Shown in pieces: positions 26,198 through 34,807 of a stretch of DNA of 64,000 bases; within the stretch, counting starts at the first letter, position 1; each line of letters starts with the position of its first letter. Position numbers and translations under genes: made by a program. The stretch spans positions 1 to 64,000 of the forward strand of contig NZ_JBHZSP010000016.1 of the NCBI RefSeq assembly GCF_043643765.1. The letters run 5' to 3'. The notes beneath the pieces are model-generated. The model was given only the letters and a program-made list of their open reading frames with translations, was not told the DNA's origin and ran no database searches. Origin of the DNA: Marinomonas posidonica_A (GTDB taxonomy: Bacteria; Pseudomonadota; Gammaproteobacteria; Pseudomonadales; Marinomonadaceae).

Positions 26198-27952
26198 ATG
26201 AAGGCCTTCATTTTATTGCTCGTCAGTTTTGTGCTAATTGCGTGTTCCAGTAATCCTACAGGCACCGTAAGCGTTCGTTCAGTTGAGCCAGATGGCACCC
26301 TGAAAGAACCTCTCATTTCCACTGCAAGTCTTGTTACAGATGGTAATACCATTTTTAAAACCGAAGCCGATGGCTCTACCGATGGAAATGATGTGTATGC
26401 CATCTATCTTACAGATGCTTATTTAAAATACTTAGCCGACTGGTGGGGAGTGAATGAGGTAATTTTTGTCGTCGAATTCACCGAAGCCGTTACCGGAGAA
26501 ACAGATTCAGACATCACTACCAAAATTTTAGGTCCATACGAAAAATTGGCCGATGGCATCAAAGCGCCTTTTCTCAATAAGGCGTTATATGGCCCGAAAA
26601 AAATGGAAAGTGACCTGCTGAGCATGAACATTAAAGTCTATGAATATGACTTGGATGAAAACGACGGAAGCTCGGCCATGCTGGAATTCATTGCCGCCAC
26701 CGCCGAAAGCTTCTCTTTATCCAACCCTATTACACTTGGCGAAATCAAACTCGCGAAAGAAATTGCAAATACCTTATTGCTCGCAAACGAAAACGATTTA
26801 GTCATGGAGATGGATATTGACTTTGTTGCAGGGAACAGTAAATACACTCCTAGCAATCATTCTAATGTTGTACCGCTAAAAGATGGCGAAGTCATTATGG
26901 TCAAACAAGAAGGATGCGCTGTGATGACATGTTATGACTATTTTAGTAAAGATTGGTCTAACCTCCCTGGACTCCTTCCAGATTTCTTTATGTTGATACC
27001 AACCACACTAAACAGAGCGTTTGTTGATACTCCCGACCACTCGAGTCTAAAGGATTTTAACGACGAGAAATTAATCGTCACCAAGGACGGCATTACTGAA
27101 GTAGATGATCAAAAAAAACCGAGAGGACTCTACAAAGATAAAACTTGGCTCAGACTAAACATTGTGAAAGGCGGCGATGCATCACAATGGTCTTTTAGAA
27201 AGAAACTCTACCCAACGGCAGAAGAAGTTGAAAAGCTATTAAAAAATCCATATTCACTCAACCAAGACAATATCGACTCTATTTTAAAAGGCATAAATGA
27301 CGCGCAAAAAAGCTTAACGGATGCGACAAAACAAGCGGTTGTTCAACTGACTTCCGAAATGAGTCAAAATAACATCCACTTTATCGAGGCAAGTGAAGAG
27401 ACTAAAACCAGCGGTTTGTGCTTACATCATCCAGAGAATGTCACCATTATTAACCTGGCTTCAAGGCCAACAGATACTAATCAAACCTTCCTTTATAAAA
27501 AAGTAAGTTCATCAAAGCAAGGAAGCTGCTACACAGTAATGGCTTCACCAGAGGGCACAACCTTTACTCAAGGTGAGGGAGATTTCATTGTCAACTATGA
27601 CGTTAATGACACGGTCAACGTTCAAAATTTATCCTATTTGGTACGTTCCAAACTGGCCGATGGGGATTTTACACTTAGCTGTCATCCTAATACCGACAAC
27701 ACCAGCTACCAACTTGTGCTTACCCCTAAAGAAGGTCGTGAGGATAAACTCCCACAAATCACCAACATTACCTTTAGTGACGCAAATCAAGTCATTCCTT
27801 TCACGACAACCGACCAGATCATTAAGACGAACAGTGACTTTAACCAAAAGGATAGTGTAAGCCTCAACGTAAAAGATATTTTCGGTGCTGTCATTACACC
27901 TAGTATTCCAGTTGCTGACATTCAGACCTGCTTAAAGCTTTCTCAAAGCTAA
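26198..27952 (+). CDS. Large lipoprotein of unknown function
   Basis: A 584-residue secreted lipoprotein. The signal peptide ends in the lipobox LIAC, so C16 is the lipidated residue. Ser at +2 suggests sorting to the outer membrane. The rest is rich in Asp, Thr and Asn, with short beta-like stretches. A central segment (about 355-400) is charged and helical, followed by Cys-containing parts (SGLCLHH, GSCYTVM, FTLSCHP) that may form disulfides. I recognise no domain. AAGGA precedes the start. It stands alone, closed by a strong terminator. Confidence 0.75.
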   Translation: MKAFILLLVSFVLIACSSNPTGTVSVRSVEPDGTLKEPLISTASLVTDGNTIFKTEADGSTDGNDVYAIYLTDAYLKYLADWWGVNEVIFVVEFTEAVTGETDSDITTKILGPYEKLADGIKAPFLNKALYGPKKMESDLLSMNIKVYEYDLDENDGSSAMLEFIAATAESFSLSNPITLGEIKLAKEIANTLLLANENDLVMEMDIDFVAGNSKYTPSNHSNVVPLKDGEVIMVKQEGCAVMTCYDYFSKDWSNLPGLLPDFFMLIPTTLNRAFVDTPDHSSLKDFNDEKLIVTKDGITEVDDQKKPRGLYKDKTWLRLNIVKGGDASQWSFRKKLYPTAEEVEKLLKNPYSLNQDNIDSILKGINDAQKSLTDATKQAVVQLTSEMSQNNIHFIEASEETKTSGLCLHHPENVTIINLASRPTDTNQTFLYKKVSSSKQGSCYTVMASPEGTTFTQGEGDFIVNYDVNDTVNVQNLSYLVRSKLADGDFTLSCHPNTDNTSYQLVLTPKEGREDKLPQITNITFSDANQVIPFTTTDQIIKTNSDFNQKDSVSLNVKDIFGAVITPSIPVADIQTCLKLSQS

Positions 27953-27963
27953 TCTAGCCTATT

Positions 27964-27999
27964 AAAAAAGGGAATCGCCTCATTGCGATTCCCTTTTTT
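27964..27999. terminator. Bidirectional terminator
   Basis: GGGAATCGC pairs with GCGATTCCC around CTCATT, flanked by six A and six T. It ends the lipoprotein gene (+) and the xdhABC operon (-). Confidence 0.93.
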
Positions 28000-28024
28000 A
28001 CGCAGGATATTCTAAGAAAAGCAA

Positions 28025-28885
28025 TTAAGCTTGATCCAACACCTTATTAATATCTTTCCAAGTTAACCCTGTGGCTTTTTTCTGTGCCTTTTGCTCATCA
28101 CCTTGGGTCAATTGAATGATTTGCCCAGCAATGGAAATGGCAATTTCAAAGGGCTTTTTCCCCGCCACTTCAGGAATACCAACAGGGCTGTGTACCGACT
28201 CAATCTCCGCTTTACTAAATGACGCACTGGCCAAACGCTTTTTAAAGCGCATGGCTTTGGTCTGAGAGCCGATCAAGCCGATAAAGCGACAATCTTTGCG
28301 ATCCAACAAGGCTTCCACCAGCTGATAATCCAAGGCATGGTCGTGAGTCATGACTAATACCACTTCATTGGCTGTCATGGCATCCACATGCTCCAGCATG
28401 GAATCGTATACCAAGGGCGTTACGTTGCTTGGCAAATCACTCGTTTTCTTGTCTTGAACAAGATTGGTACGACTGTCTACCCAACTGATTTTAGCTTGCA
28501 TTTCCCCCAATACATTGACCAAGGTGGTCGCCACGTGGCCCATACCGAAAATGGTGATTTTCGCCGCAGGCTCAGGAAAATATTCCAATAAAACAGACAC
28601 TGTTCCGCCGCAACATTGGTTGGTTTTGGCGGCGAGCGGAAAGTTTTCCAACAAGTGAGAAGGCCCATCACCCGCTTCTAATATGGCACGGGCTTTTTGA
28701 CAGACAGCGTATTCCAGCTGTCCACCACCTATGGTGTCAAAACTGTGTTCAGCAGTAACCACCATCTTGCTGGCCGATTCTCGCGGCGACGACCCCTTGG
28801 TGCCGATCACAGTGGCCATGACCCAAGCTTGTCCTGACTTTTCCACCTCTGCCAGCGCTTGAATCCAGTTTAATGAAGACATCAT
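28025..28885 (-). CDS. xdhC: Xanthine dehydrogenase accessory protein XdhC
   Basis: XdhC binds the molybdenum cofactor, promotes its sulfuration and inserts it into XdhB. The 286-residue protein shows GTKGSSPRESASKMVV and the IGGGQLEYAVCQ segment of the XdhC/CoxI domain, the NQCCGG motif with candidate cofactor-binding Cys, and a C-terminal Rossmann part (KITIFGMGHVATTLVNVLG; FIGLIGSQTKAMRFKKRL). The ATG at 28885 with GGAGG seven bases upstream is chosen over a GTG six codons earlier. It lies 18 bp after xdhB, the last gene of xdhABC. Confidence 0.93.
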   Translation of the reverse strand: MMSSLNWIQALAEVEKSGQAWVMATVIGTKGSSPRESASKMVVTAEHSFDTIGGGQLEYAVCQKARAILEAGDGPSHLLENFPLAAKTNQCCGGTVSVLLEYFPEPAAKITIFGMGHVATTLVNVLGEMQAKISWVDSRTNLVQDKKTSDLPSNVTPLVYDSMLEHVDAMTANEVVLVMTHDHALDYQLVEALLDRKDCRFIGLIGSQTKAMRFKKRLASASFSKAEIESVHSPVGIPEVAGKKPFEIAISIAGQIIQLTQGDEQKAQKKATGLTWKDINKVLDQA

Positions 28886-28903
28886 AGCGTCACCTCCTCT
28901 CAC

Positions 28904-31243
28904 CTATTGTTCTGACGCTGTCGCGCCAGCTTGATAAGCCTTTGCCGATTGCAGCGCATAATATACCGCTTCTGGCGTTGCTGGTGCTGCCAAAGGTGGT
29001 GACAGCTGATAATCACACACCGAAGCACAAGCGTCTTTTAACGCACACCAAACGGAAATCCCCAACATCAATGGCGGCTCACCGACAGCTTTGGAACGAT
29101 AAACACTGTCTTCACTGTTAGCGCGATCAAACAGTTTCACGGTGAGCTTTTCTGGCACATCGGCAGACGTAGGAATCTTATAATTCGCCGGACTGTTGGT
29201 GGTAATGCGGCCTTTATCGTCCCAGCTTAATTCTTCTGAGGTGAGCCAGCCCATCCCTTGTACGAAGGCTCCTTCGATCTGGCCAATATCAATGTGCGAG
29301 TTAATGGAATCCCCCACATCATGCAGAATGTCGACTTGCGTGACCTTGTATTCGCCCGTTAAGGTATCGACAATCACTTCCGATACCGACGCACCGTTGG
29401 CGAAATACAAGAAAGGTCGTCCTTTCGCGGCTTTTCGGTCATAACCAATTTTCGGCGTTTTATAAAATCCCGTCGACGACAAAGACACTCGATTCATATA
29501 CGCCAATTTAATGAACTCAGGAAAGCCCATGGTCTCGCTGCCTAGAATGACTTGATCGTCTTCAATAGCGAAGGCATCCGCTGCGATAGCAAAATGCTCC
29601 ATGGCGAATTCACGCAGTCGCTCTTTGATGGTATTAGCAGCGTCTAAGGCCGCCATTCCGTTCAAATCGGTTCCCGCGGATGCCGCCGTTGGTGACGCAT
29701 TCGGTACCTTGTCAGTTCGCGTAGAACCCACATTGACCCGTTGATAATTAATACCAAAGGCTCTCGCAACAATTTGCGCCACCTTGGTGTACAAACCTTG
29801 GCCCATTTCCGTACCGCCATGACTCACATGAATGCTGCCATCTGTGTACACATGCACCAAAGCCCCGCCCTGATTAAGGTGTTTAGAAGTAAAGGAAATA
29901 CCAAATTTCACTGGCGTTAAGGCCAAGCCCTTTTTCAAAAACGGGCTTTGTTTGTTGTAGGCTTTAATGGCCTCACGACGGGCACGATAGTTCGAACTCA
30001 TTTCCAATTCTTCGATCAAGGTTAGTAGCACATCTTCTTCGATCTGCTGGCCATAAGGCGTCCTGTCTTTGCCGGTTTGATAACAATTCAACTTGCGAAT
30101 GTCCAACGGGTCTTTGCCGACTTTGCAGGCAATTTCTTCGATGATGTTTTCGGCTAACAGCACGCCTTTTGGTCCACCAAAACCACGGAAAGCGGTATTA
30201 GAAACCGTATGAGTTTTGCCTCGATAACCACTAATACGGGCATTGGGTAAGAAGTAAGCATTATCAGCGTGGAACATGGCGCGATCGACCACACCGTCCG
30301 AGAGGTCTGCGGTACAGCCACATTTGCCCACCATGTCGTATTCTGCTGCGACGATTTCACCTTGCTGAGTGAAACCCACTTGATAGGAATTCCAGAAGTC
30401 GTGACGCTTACCGGTCTGCACCATATCGTCTTGACGTGGCATGCGGTATTTCACCGGACAACGGTTACGCACCGCCAGAACGGCCGCCATACAACCGAGT
30501 GTCGCCGCTTGTGACTCTTTACCCCCAAAACCGCCGCCCATACGTCGCGTTTCCACCAACACTTGAGCAACCGGCAACTCCAACACCCGCGCCACCAATT
30601 TTTGCACTTCCGCTGGGTGTTGTGAGGAAGCAAACACTTGAACACCACCGTCTTCATTCGGCACAGCGACACTGATTTGGCCTTCCAAATAAAAGTGCTC
30701 CTGACCTTTAATGTAAAGGTCCGACGACAAGGTATGCTCAGCTTGTGCTAACGCCGTTTTACTGTCTCCACAGCGAATGGTGTGGGTTGGCAACACAAAT
30801 TCTTGTCGCGCCAATGAGTCTTTCGGATGCAAGGTCGCGGCTTTACTTTGATAAGTGATTTCCGCCAGCTCGGCCGCTTGTTTCGCGGCACGCAAACTGG
30901 TGGCCGCCACGGCGAAAATAGGCTGGCCGATGTAATGAACAAAGTCCCCCGCCAACAACATATCACCGCTTAGAACAGGTGAAACATCTGGGTCTCCGGG
31001 AATGTCTGCTTGTAGAATCACATCCACTACACCTGGATAGGCTTTTACCTTATCCAAATTAATCGACACTATGTCCGCAAAGGCTTCGGTGGACTTGCCT
31101 GTGGCGACGTGAAGCTCGTTAGGCCACTCTGGCATGTCATCAATGTAAACCGCTTCACCGGTCACATGTTTCATCGCAGATTCGTGGATCGGCAAAGCTT
31201 TGGCTTCTTGTGCGGTGACGAGATTGTCTGGTAATTTACGCAT
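28904..31243 (-). CDS. xdhB: Xanthine dehydrogenase, molybdenum-binding subunit
   Basis: XdhB holds the Mo-pterin site that oxidises hypoxanthine and xanthine to urate. The 779-residue product shows EAVYIDDMPEWPNELH near the N terminus, the cofactor motif RRMGGGFGGKESQA, TAFRGFGGPKGVLLAENIIE, GTEMGQGLYTKVAQIVARAFG, and the catalytic-Glu motif KAVGEPPLMLG near the C terminus. The ATG at 31243 with AAGGGG upstream is used. The start overlaps the xdhA stop by 8 bp, so the two subunits are translationally coupled. Confidence 0.95.
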   Translation of the reverse strand: MRKLPDNLVTAQEAKALPIHESAMKHVTGEAVYIDDMPEWPNELHVATGKSTEAFADIVSINLDKVKAYPGVVDVILQADIPGDPDVSPVLSGDMLLAGDFVHYIGQPIFAVAATSLRAAKQAAELAEITYQSKAATLHPKDSLARQEFVLPTHTIRCGDSKTALAQAEHTLSSDLYIKGQEHFYLEGQISVAVPNEDGGVQVFASSQHPAEVQKLVARVLELPVAQVLVETRRMGGGFGGKESQAATLGCMAAVLAVRNRCPVKYRMPRQDDMVQTGKRHDFWNSYQVGFTQQGEIVAAEYDMVGKCGCTADLSDGVVDRAMFHADNAYFLPNARISGYRGKTHTVSNTAFRGFGGPKGVLLAENIIEEIACKVGKDPLDIRKLNCYQTGKDRTPYGQQIEEDVLLTLIEELEMSSNYRARREAIKAYNKQSPFLKKGLALTPVKFGISFTSKHLNQGGALVHVYTDGSIHVSHGGTEMGQGLYTKVAQIVARAFGINYQRVNVGSTRTDKVPNASPTAASAGTDLNGMAALDAANTIKERLREFAMEHFAIAADAFAIEDDQVILGSETMGFPEFIKLAYMNRVSLSSTGFYKTPKIGYDRKAAKGRPFLYFANGASVSEVIVDTLTGEYKVTQVDILHDVGDSINSHIDIGQIEGAFVQGMGWLTSEELSWDDKGRITTNSPANYKIPTSADVPEKLTVKLFDRANSEDSVYRSKAVGEPPLMLGISVWCALKDACASVCDYQLSPPLAAPATPEAVYYALQSAKAYQAGATASEQ

Positions 31244-32729
31244 GCTTTGCCCCTTCTTGTTGACCGATTTCTTGACCGAGAGACAACCAGGATTCTGGCA
31301 CTGGGTGACCTGAAAAAGTTGGTACAGAATGACCATTTAGCTCTAACCAAGCTTTACGCACTAAACTACACGCCATGTCGAGTCGGTATTGCGCACTGGC
31401 ACGCATGTCGCTCATTGGCTTCAATTCCTCGCGCAGCGCCTGTAAAACTTGTTGAAGCGCCACTTCATCCGTTACCGCCACATTTTGCAAACACGCCTCA
31501 GCGGCTTGCGCACGAATGGGCGTAGCCGCCATACCGCCAAACGCGAGGCGAACCTCAGTAATCTGGTCTCCATTCACGGTAAAACGCGCGGCTAATAAAA
31601 CACTGGAAATATCGTCTTCCATGCGCTTCGAGACTTTATAAAAGCGATGAAACTCCGCGAGCTTATCAAGCGAGAGATGAAACGCGACAATGCATTCATC
31701 GTCTACTAATTGGGTTTGCTTGTAGCCTAAATAGAAGTCTGACATCTTCACCATACGGCTAGAACCATCGACTTTGTCCAACCTTACGTCGGCATCAAAC
31801 GCCAACAAAATTGGTGGCATATCCGCAATCGGAGAGCCATTTGCCACATTGCCGCCAATGGTGCCGCGATTACGAATTTGTCGTGACGCAATCCGACTTA
31901 ACAGGTGATAAAGGTGCGGATAAGCGTCTTGACTGAAGTCTTCCAATTGGCTGTAGGTTACGCCAGTCCCAATGATAAGATGCCCACCCTGTTCTTCTAA
32001 CTGCTGAATCTCAGCCACATTGTTGAGGTCAATCAATACATCAAAGTCTTTATAACGCTGGGTATTTTCCAGCATTAAATCCGTACCACCGGCGATAAAT
32101 TCTGCATCTGGATACTGCTGTTTCGCCGCTAAGGCTTCCGCTAAGCTTGTAGGTCGCAAGTACTTTGTATTAGCCGCTGGGTTATCTAGGTCGGCTAATA
32201 CCGTTTTCAACCAATCTTGCTGACTCAATAGATGCCCTTGCTGCCCTTTCATCGCTAACCCAGCTTCAATAATGGGACGGTAGCCGGTGCAGCGGCATAA
32301 GTTTCCGGAGATGGCATCACACACAGATTCACGATCCAGACCCTGTTCTTTTACCGCCGCATTCTCATACAAACCAGCCAACGACAAAACAAAACCTGGC
32401 GTACAAAAACCACATTGAGAACCATGAGCATCAACCATGGCTTGCTGAGCGGGATGAAGACCTTCCCCCAACTCGGCTAAATATTCGACCGACACCACAT
32501 GCTTGCCGGCTAATGATTGCACAGGAGTAATGCAAGCATTTAAGGTGGAATACGTAACGTCACCCGCTTCTAGCGCACCAACAAGGAGCGTGCATGCGCC
32601 ACAATCGCCCGATGCACAACCTTCTTTCGTCCCCGTTAAACCACGCTTTTCTCTTAGGTAACGCAAAGCGGTAAAGTCGCTAGGGAGCGTGTTATCGTCA
32701 ATGAGCTCATCGTTTAGTATAAATTTCAA
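31236..32729 (-). CDS. xdhA: Xanthine dehydrogenase, iron-sulfur/FAD subunit (TTG start)
   Basis: XdhA carries two [2Fe-2S] clusters and FAD and passes electrons from XdhB to NAD+. Cluster ligands are C38, C43 and C46 (GCASGDCGACTLL) plus an N-terminal-domain Cys, and C106, C109, C145 and C147 (QCGFCTPGF; NLCRCTGYRP). The FAD domain has AEFIAGGTDLML and NRGTIGGNVANGSPIAD. The likely start is TTG at 32729: it begins M(L)KFILNDELID, fits the family and has AGGAGAG seven bases upstream. A further upstream in-frame start would add 26 unlikely residues. 497 residues. Confidence 0.94.
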   Translation of the reverse strand: MKFILNDELIDDNTLPSDFTALRYLREKRGLTGTKEGCASGDCGACTLLVGALEAGDVTYSTLNACITPVQSLAGKHVVSVEYLAELGEGLHPAQQAMVDAHGSQCGFCTPGFVLSLAGLYENAAVKEQGLDRESVCDAISGNLCRCTGYRPIIEAGLAMKGQQGHLLSQQDWLKTVLADLDNPAANTKYLRPTSLAEALAAKQQYPDAEFIAGGTDLMLENTQRYKDFDVLIDLNNVAEIQQLEEQGGHLIIGTGVTYSQLEDFSQDAYPHLYHLLSRIASRQIRNRGTIGGNVANGSPIADMPPILLAFDADVRLDKVDGSSRMVKMSDFYLGYKQTQLVDDECIVAFHLSLDKLAEFHRFYKVSKRMEDDISSVLLAARFTVNGDQITEVRLAFGGMAATPIRAQAAEACLQNVAVTDEVALQQVLQALREELKPMSDMRASAQYRLDMACSLVRKAWLELNGHSVPTFSGHPVPESWLSLGQEIGQQEGAKHA

Positions 32730-32781
32730 AGCGCTCTCCTTATTTAAAAAAATGTCTATGATGGCTGTAATGATAGTTGAA

Positions 32782-32799
32782 ATGCAAAAAACTGACCAA
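32782..32799 (-). promoter_or_regulatory. Sigma-54 (-24/-12) promoter of xdhABC
   Basis: On the minus strand the sequence TTGGTCAGTTTTTTGCAT has GG and GC exactly 10 bp apart, with TGG and TTGCA flanks, fitting the -24/-12 consensus. The predicted transcript start near 32772 would leave a leader of about 43 nt before the TTG start. No sigma-70 promoter of similar quality was seen. Confidence 0.6.
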
Positions 32800-33175
32800 T
32801 CGTTCAAAGTTTTAATTAAAAACTAATATAGCCCTCTGAACAATCAATTTTTAATGCCGAAGGCAGAGCCATAATCGAAAAATGAACGGCACAGAATCTT
32901 TTCATGCATGCTTAATTGTCTGGATAAATATCAGTATTCTGAAACGGTAAGAATTAACCGACTTGTCTTTCATCAAAGACCATGTCATCCATGACTTATT
33001 TGCATTACGAAAAATTGAGCGGCAGCTTTAAGCTACGGGTTGGAGAATTCTTAAAAGCTTATTGACAGAGATACGGGATGAGACGTAACGGAAATGCTAT
33101 TTTTAGATAATAATGACGACGATAAGTGAATTTTCTCATAAAACTCAATCATAGGACGGTTAATTAATGGCCAAT
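32800..33175. other. Non-coding region upstream of xdhA
   Basis: About 375 bp without a gene on either strand. It would hold the enhancer sites needed by a sigma-54 activator. It is AT-rich and I found no strong palindrome or RNA structure in it. Confidence 0.5.
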
Positions 33176-33209
33176 AAAAACCACTCCGCTACTCATGTCG
33201 TAGCGGAGT
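33176..33209 (-). terminator. Terminator of the MBL-SnoaL pair
   Basis: ACTCCGCTAC pairs with GTAGCGGAGT around a 7-nt loop; in the minus direction it is followed by a U-rich run (plus-strand AAAAACC at 33176-33182). It separates this pair from xdhABC, which is therefore an independent unit. Confidence 0.88.
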
Positions 33210-33216
33210 CATTTGC

Positions 33217-33609
33217 TTAACTCTTAAGCGCTTCTTGTACCATGGCACTATCTACGTATTGTTCCATGCTAAGTATTTTGCCATCTTTTAACTGGTAAAG
33301 GTGAGCAAAAGTCGCTGTCATATACTTTCCTGTCGCATTATAAGTACCAGAATACACGCCAAAAGCTGCTACTCGGTCACCGTCCGCTAGGTAGGTATGA
33401 ACCTTGGCTTGATAACCTGTCCATTCCGTTCCTAGTCGATGAAATACATTGGCTACAATGTCTTCTGCTCCCGTGTAAGTACCAGCGTAAGGGAAGCCAG
33501 CCGCTTCTGTCCATGTGGCATTAGGTGCCAACACTTCCAGTAAGTTTTTGCCATTCTCTTCAGATGAGCCTTCGTATGTCGCTTTAATAATCTCAAGAGG
33601 AGATTTCAT
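33217..33609 (-). CDS. SnoaL/NTF2-like fold protein
   Basis: A 130-residue single-domain protein of the SnoaL-like (NTF2) superfamily: IIKATYEGSSEENGKNLLEVLAPNATWTEAAGFPYAGTYTG-type start and a C-terminal part FAHLYQLKDGKILSMEQYVD. These cone-shaped folds act as isomerases, hydrolases or carriers; no catalytic set can be named here. The ATG at 33609, with GGGG upstream, is used. It lies 5 bp after the metallo-beta-lactamase-fold gene and is probably co-translated with it, so the two may act on the same compound. Confidence 0.82.
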   Translation of the reverse strand: MKSPLEIIKATYEGSSEENGKNLLEVLAPNATWTEAAGFPYAGTYTGAEDIVANVFHRLGTEWTGYQAKVHTYLADGDRVAAFGVYSGTYNATGKYMTATFAHLYQLKDGKILSMEQYVDSAMVQEALKS

Positions 33610-33614
33610 GCTAA

Positions 33615-34433
33615 TTAACCCCACTTCATTTCGTTAGTGTTCACTTTAGCGCCAATTTGCAAGGCGACACCCAATCCAGCATCTGGATATAGTGCCGTCA
33701 TTGCTGCCATTAAGTCTGCGCTGTTATCAACTTTTGCCAACTCTGCTTCAAACGCTCTAAGGTAAGTTTGAGTATAAATGATTGCCTCCTTACCTGTTTT
33801 TGCATCAAGCGTCATATGACCTGGAATCACAATGTCAGGGTTACGAGCCAAAATAGAATCTAACGTTTTCACCCATGTTTCACGCAACTCTACAGTGGCT
33901 GTATCTGCCGTCCAGACATGCAAATCAGAAAATACTAATACGCCACCAACAACAGCGTTTAGAGAAGGGATCCACAAGTAACGACGGTTGGGCAAATTCT
34001 CAATAGTAACGATCTCAATCGTTTCGCCATCTACCGTTAGAGACTCACCATCAAACGCTTCGGGCATAACAACATCAGCCAAGTTTTTTGGCCCATTGTC
34101 TTGAAGCTGTGGCCCCCATGCGGCCAGTTTTTTCTCTACGCTGGCTTTAATAGCAGCCAGCGTTGCGCTAGCGGTAATCACTTTAGCATCTGGAAAAGCT
34201 GCTTTTATTGGACCTAAGCTAAAGTAATAATCAGGATCACTTTGGCTAATGTAAATAGTGGTTAATTGTTTGCCGCTTGCTTTGATTTCTTCAACCACTG
34301 CCGCGCCATCAGAAAGAGTAAAGCCACCATCAATAAGAACCGCCTCTGTCGCGCCAGACACTAGAATTGGAGCTCGGAAAAACCCATGTTCACCAGCAGG
34401 AAGGTGTTTTAACGATAACGTATTGTTACTCAT
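33615..34433 (-). CDS. Metallo-beta-lactamase-fold protein with altered metal site
   Basis: A 272-residue protein with the beta-lactamase-fold layout: AVLIDGGFTLSDG near residue 35, a strand-loop at 59-71, and DIVIPGHMTLDAKTG near the C-terminal third. The canonical H-x-H-x-D-H motif reads Q64-S-D66-P-D68-Y69, so only D68 is kept and the metal-1 histidines are replaced. The IPGH histidine remains. The reaction is therefore uncertain; a changed metal site or loss of hydrolysis is possible. AAGGA precedes the ATG. It is followed 5 bp later by the SnoaL-like gene. Confidence 0.82.
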   Translation of the reverse strand: MSNNTLSLKHLPAGEHGFFRAPILVSGATEAVLIDGGFTLSDGAAVVEEIKASGKQLTTIYISQSDPDYYFSLGPIKAAFPDAKVITASATLAAIKASVEKKLAAWGPQLQDNGPKNLADVVMPEAFDGESLTVDGETIEIVTIENLPNRRYLWIPSLNAVVGGVLVFSDLHVWTADTATVELRETWVKTLDSILARNPDIVIPGHMTLDAKTGKEAIIYTQTYLRAFEAELAKVDNSADLMAAMTALYPDAGLGVALQIGAKVNTNEMKWG

Positions 34434-34730
34434 GATTATTCCTTATTATTTGAATTAGCGTACTTTATTAATTTGATTAGATACGATTAGGCTAAATTAT
34501 GGTAACTAACCAAACTCTCAAATTGACCTTCACATCCTAAACTAAAGAGTCAGCGTCCAAAATCAATTAGAAATATACAGTATCAAACCTACCTACTCTT
34601 AACAACGCACCATTTTACGTCACTCCCCCTATAAATATCCTTATCAAGGATAATTAATTGAAGCCATAAATTTAAATTTTTTATTATAAATTCAATTATT
34701 TACAAAAATATTCATACCTATATGAAAAAA
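34434..34730. other. Non-coding divergent region, MBL-fold gene to ABC importer
   Basis: About 300 bp of AT-rich DNA between divergent operons. A GCACCA sequence at 34607-34612 resembles an NtrC half-site about 150 bp upstream of the predicted sigma-54 start of the importer operon. Otherwise no clear elements were seen. Confidence 0.35.
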
Positions 34731-34746
34731 TGGAACAAATGTTGCT
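34731..34746 (+). promoter_or_regulatory. Sigma-54 (-24/-12) promoter of the ABC importer operon
   Basis: TGGAACAAATGTTGCT has GG and GC spaced by 10 bp with TGG and TTGCT flanks, a close match to the -24/-12 consensus. The transcript would start near 34757, 51 nt before the ATG of the substrate-binding protein. Confidence 0.6.
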
Positions 34747-34807
34747 AAATCATATCAATATGAAACAAACGGGTCTTAAATCCCTATTAATTGTATGGAG
34801 CATGTTT

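Noticed and set aside
34730..34807. Upstream in-frame start for the substrate-binding protein
   Set aside because: It coincides with the sigma-54 promoter, and the later ATG has the ribosome site and begins the signal peptide.
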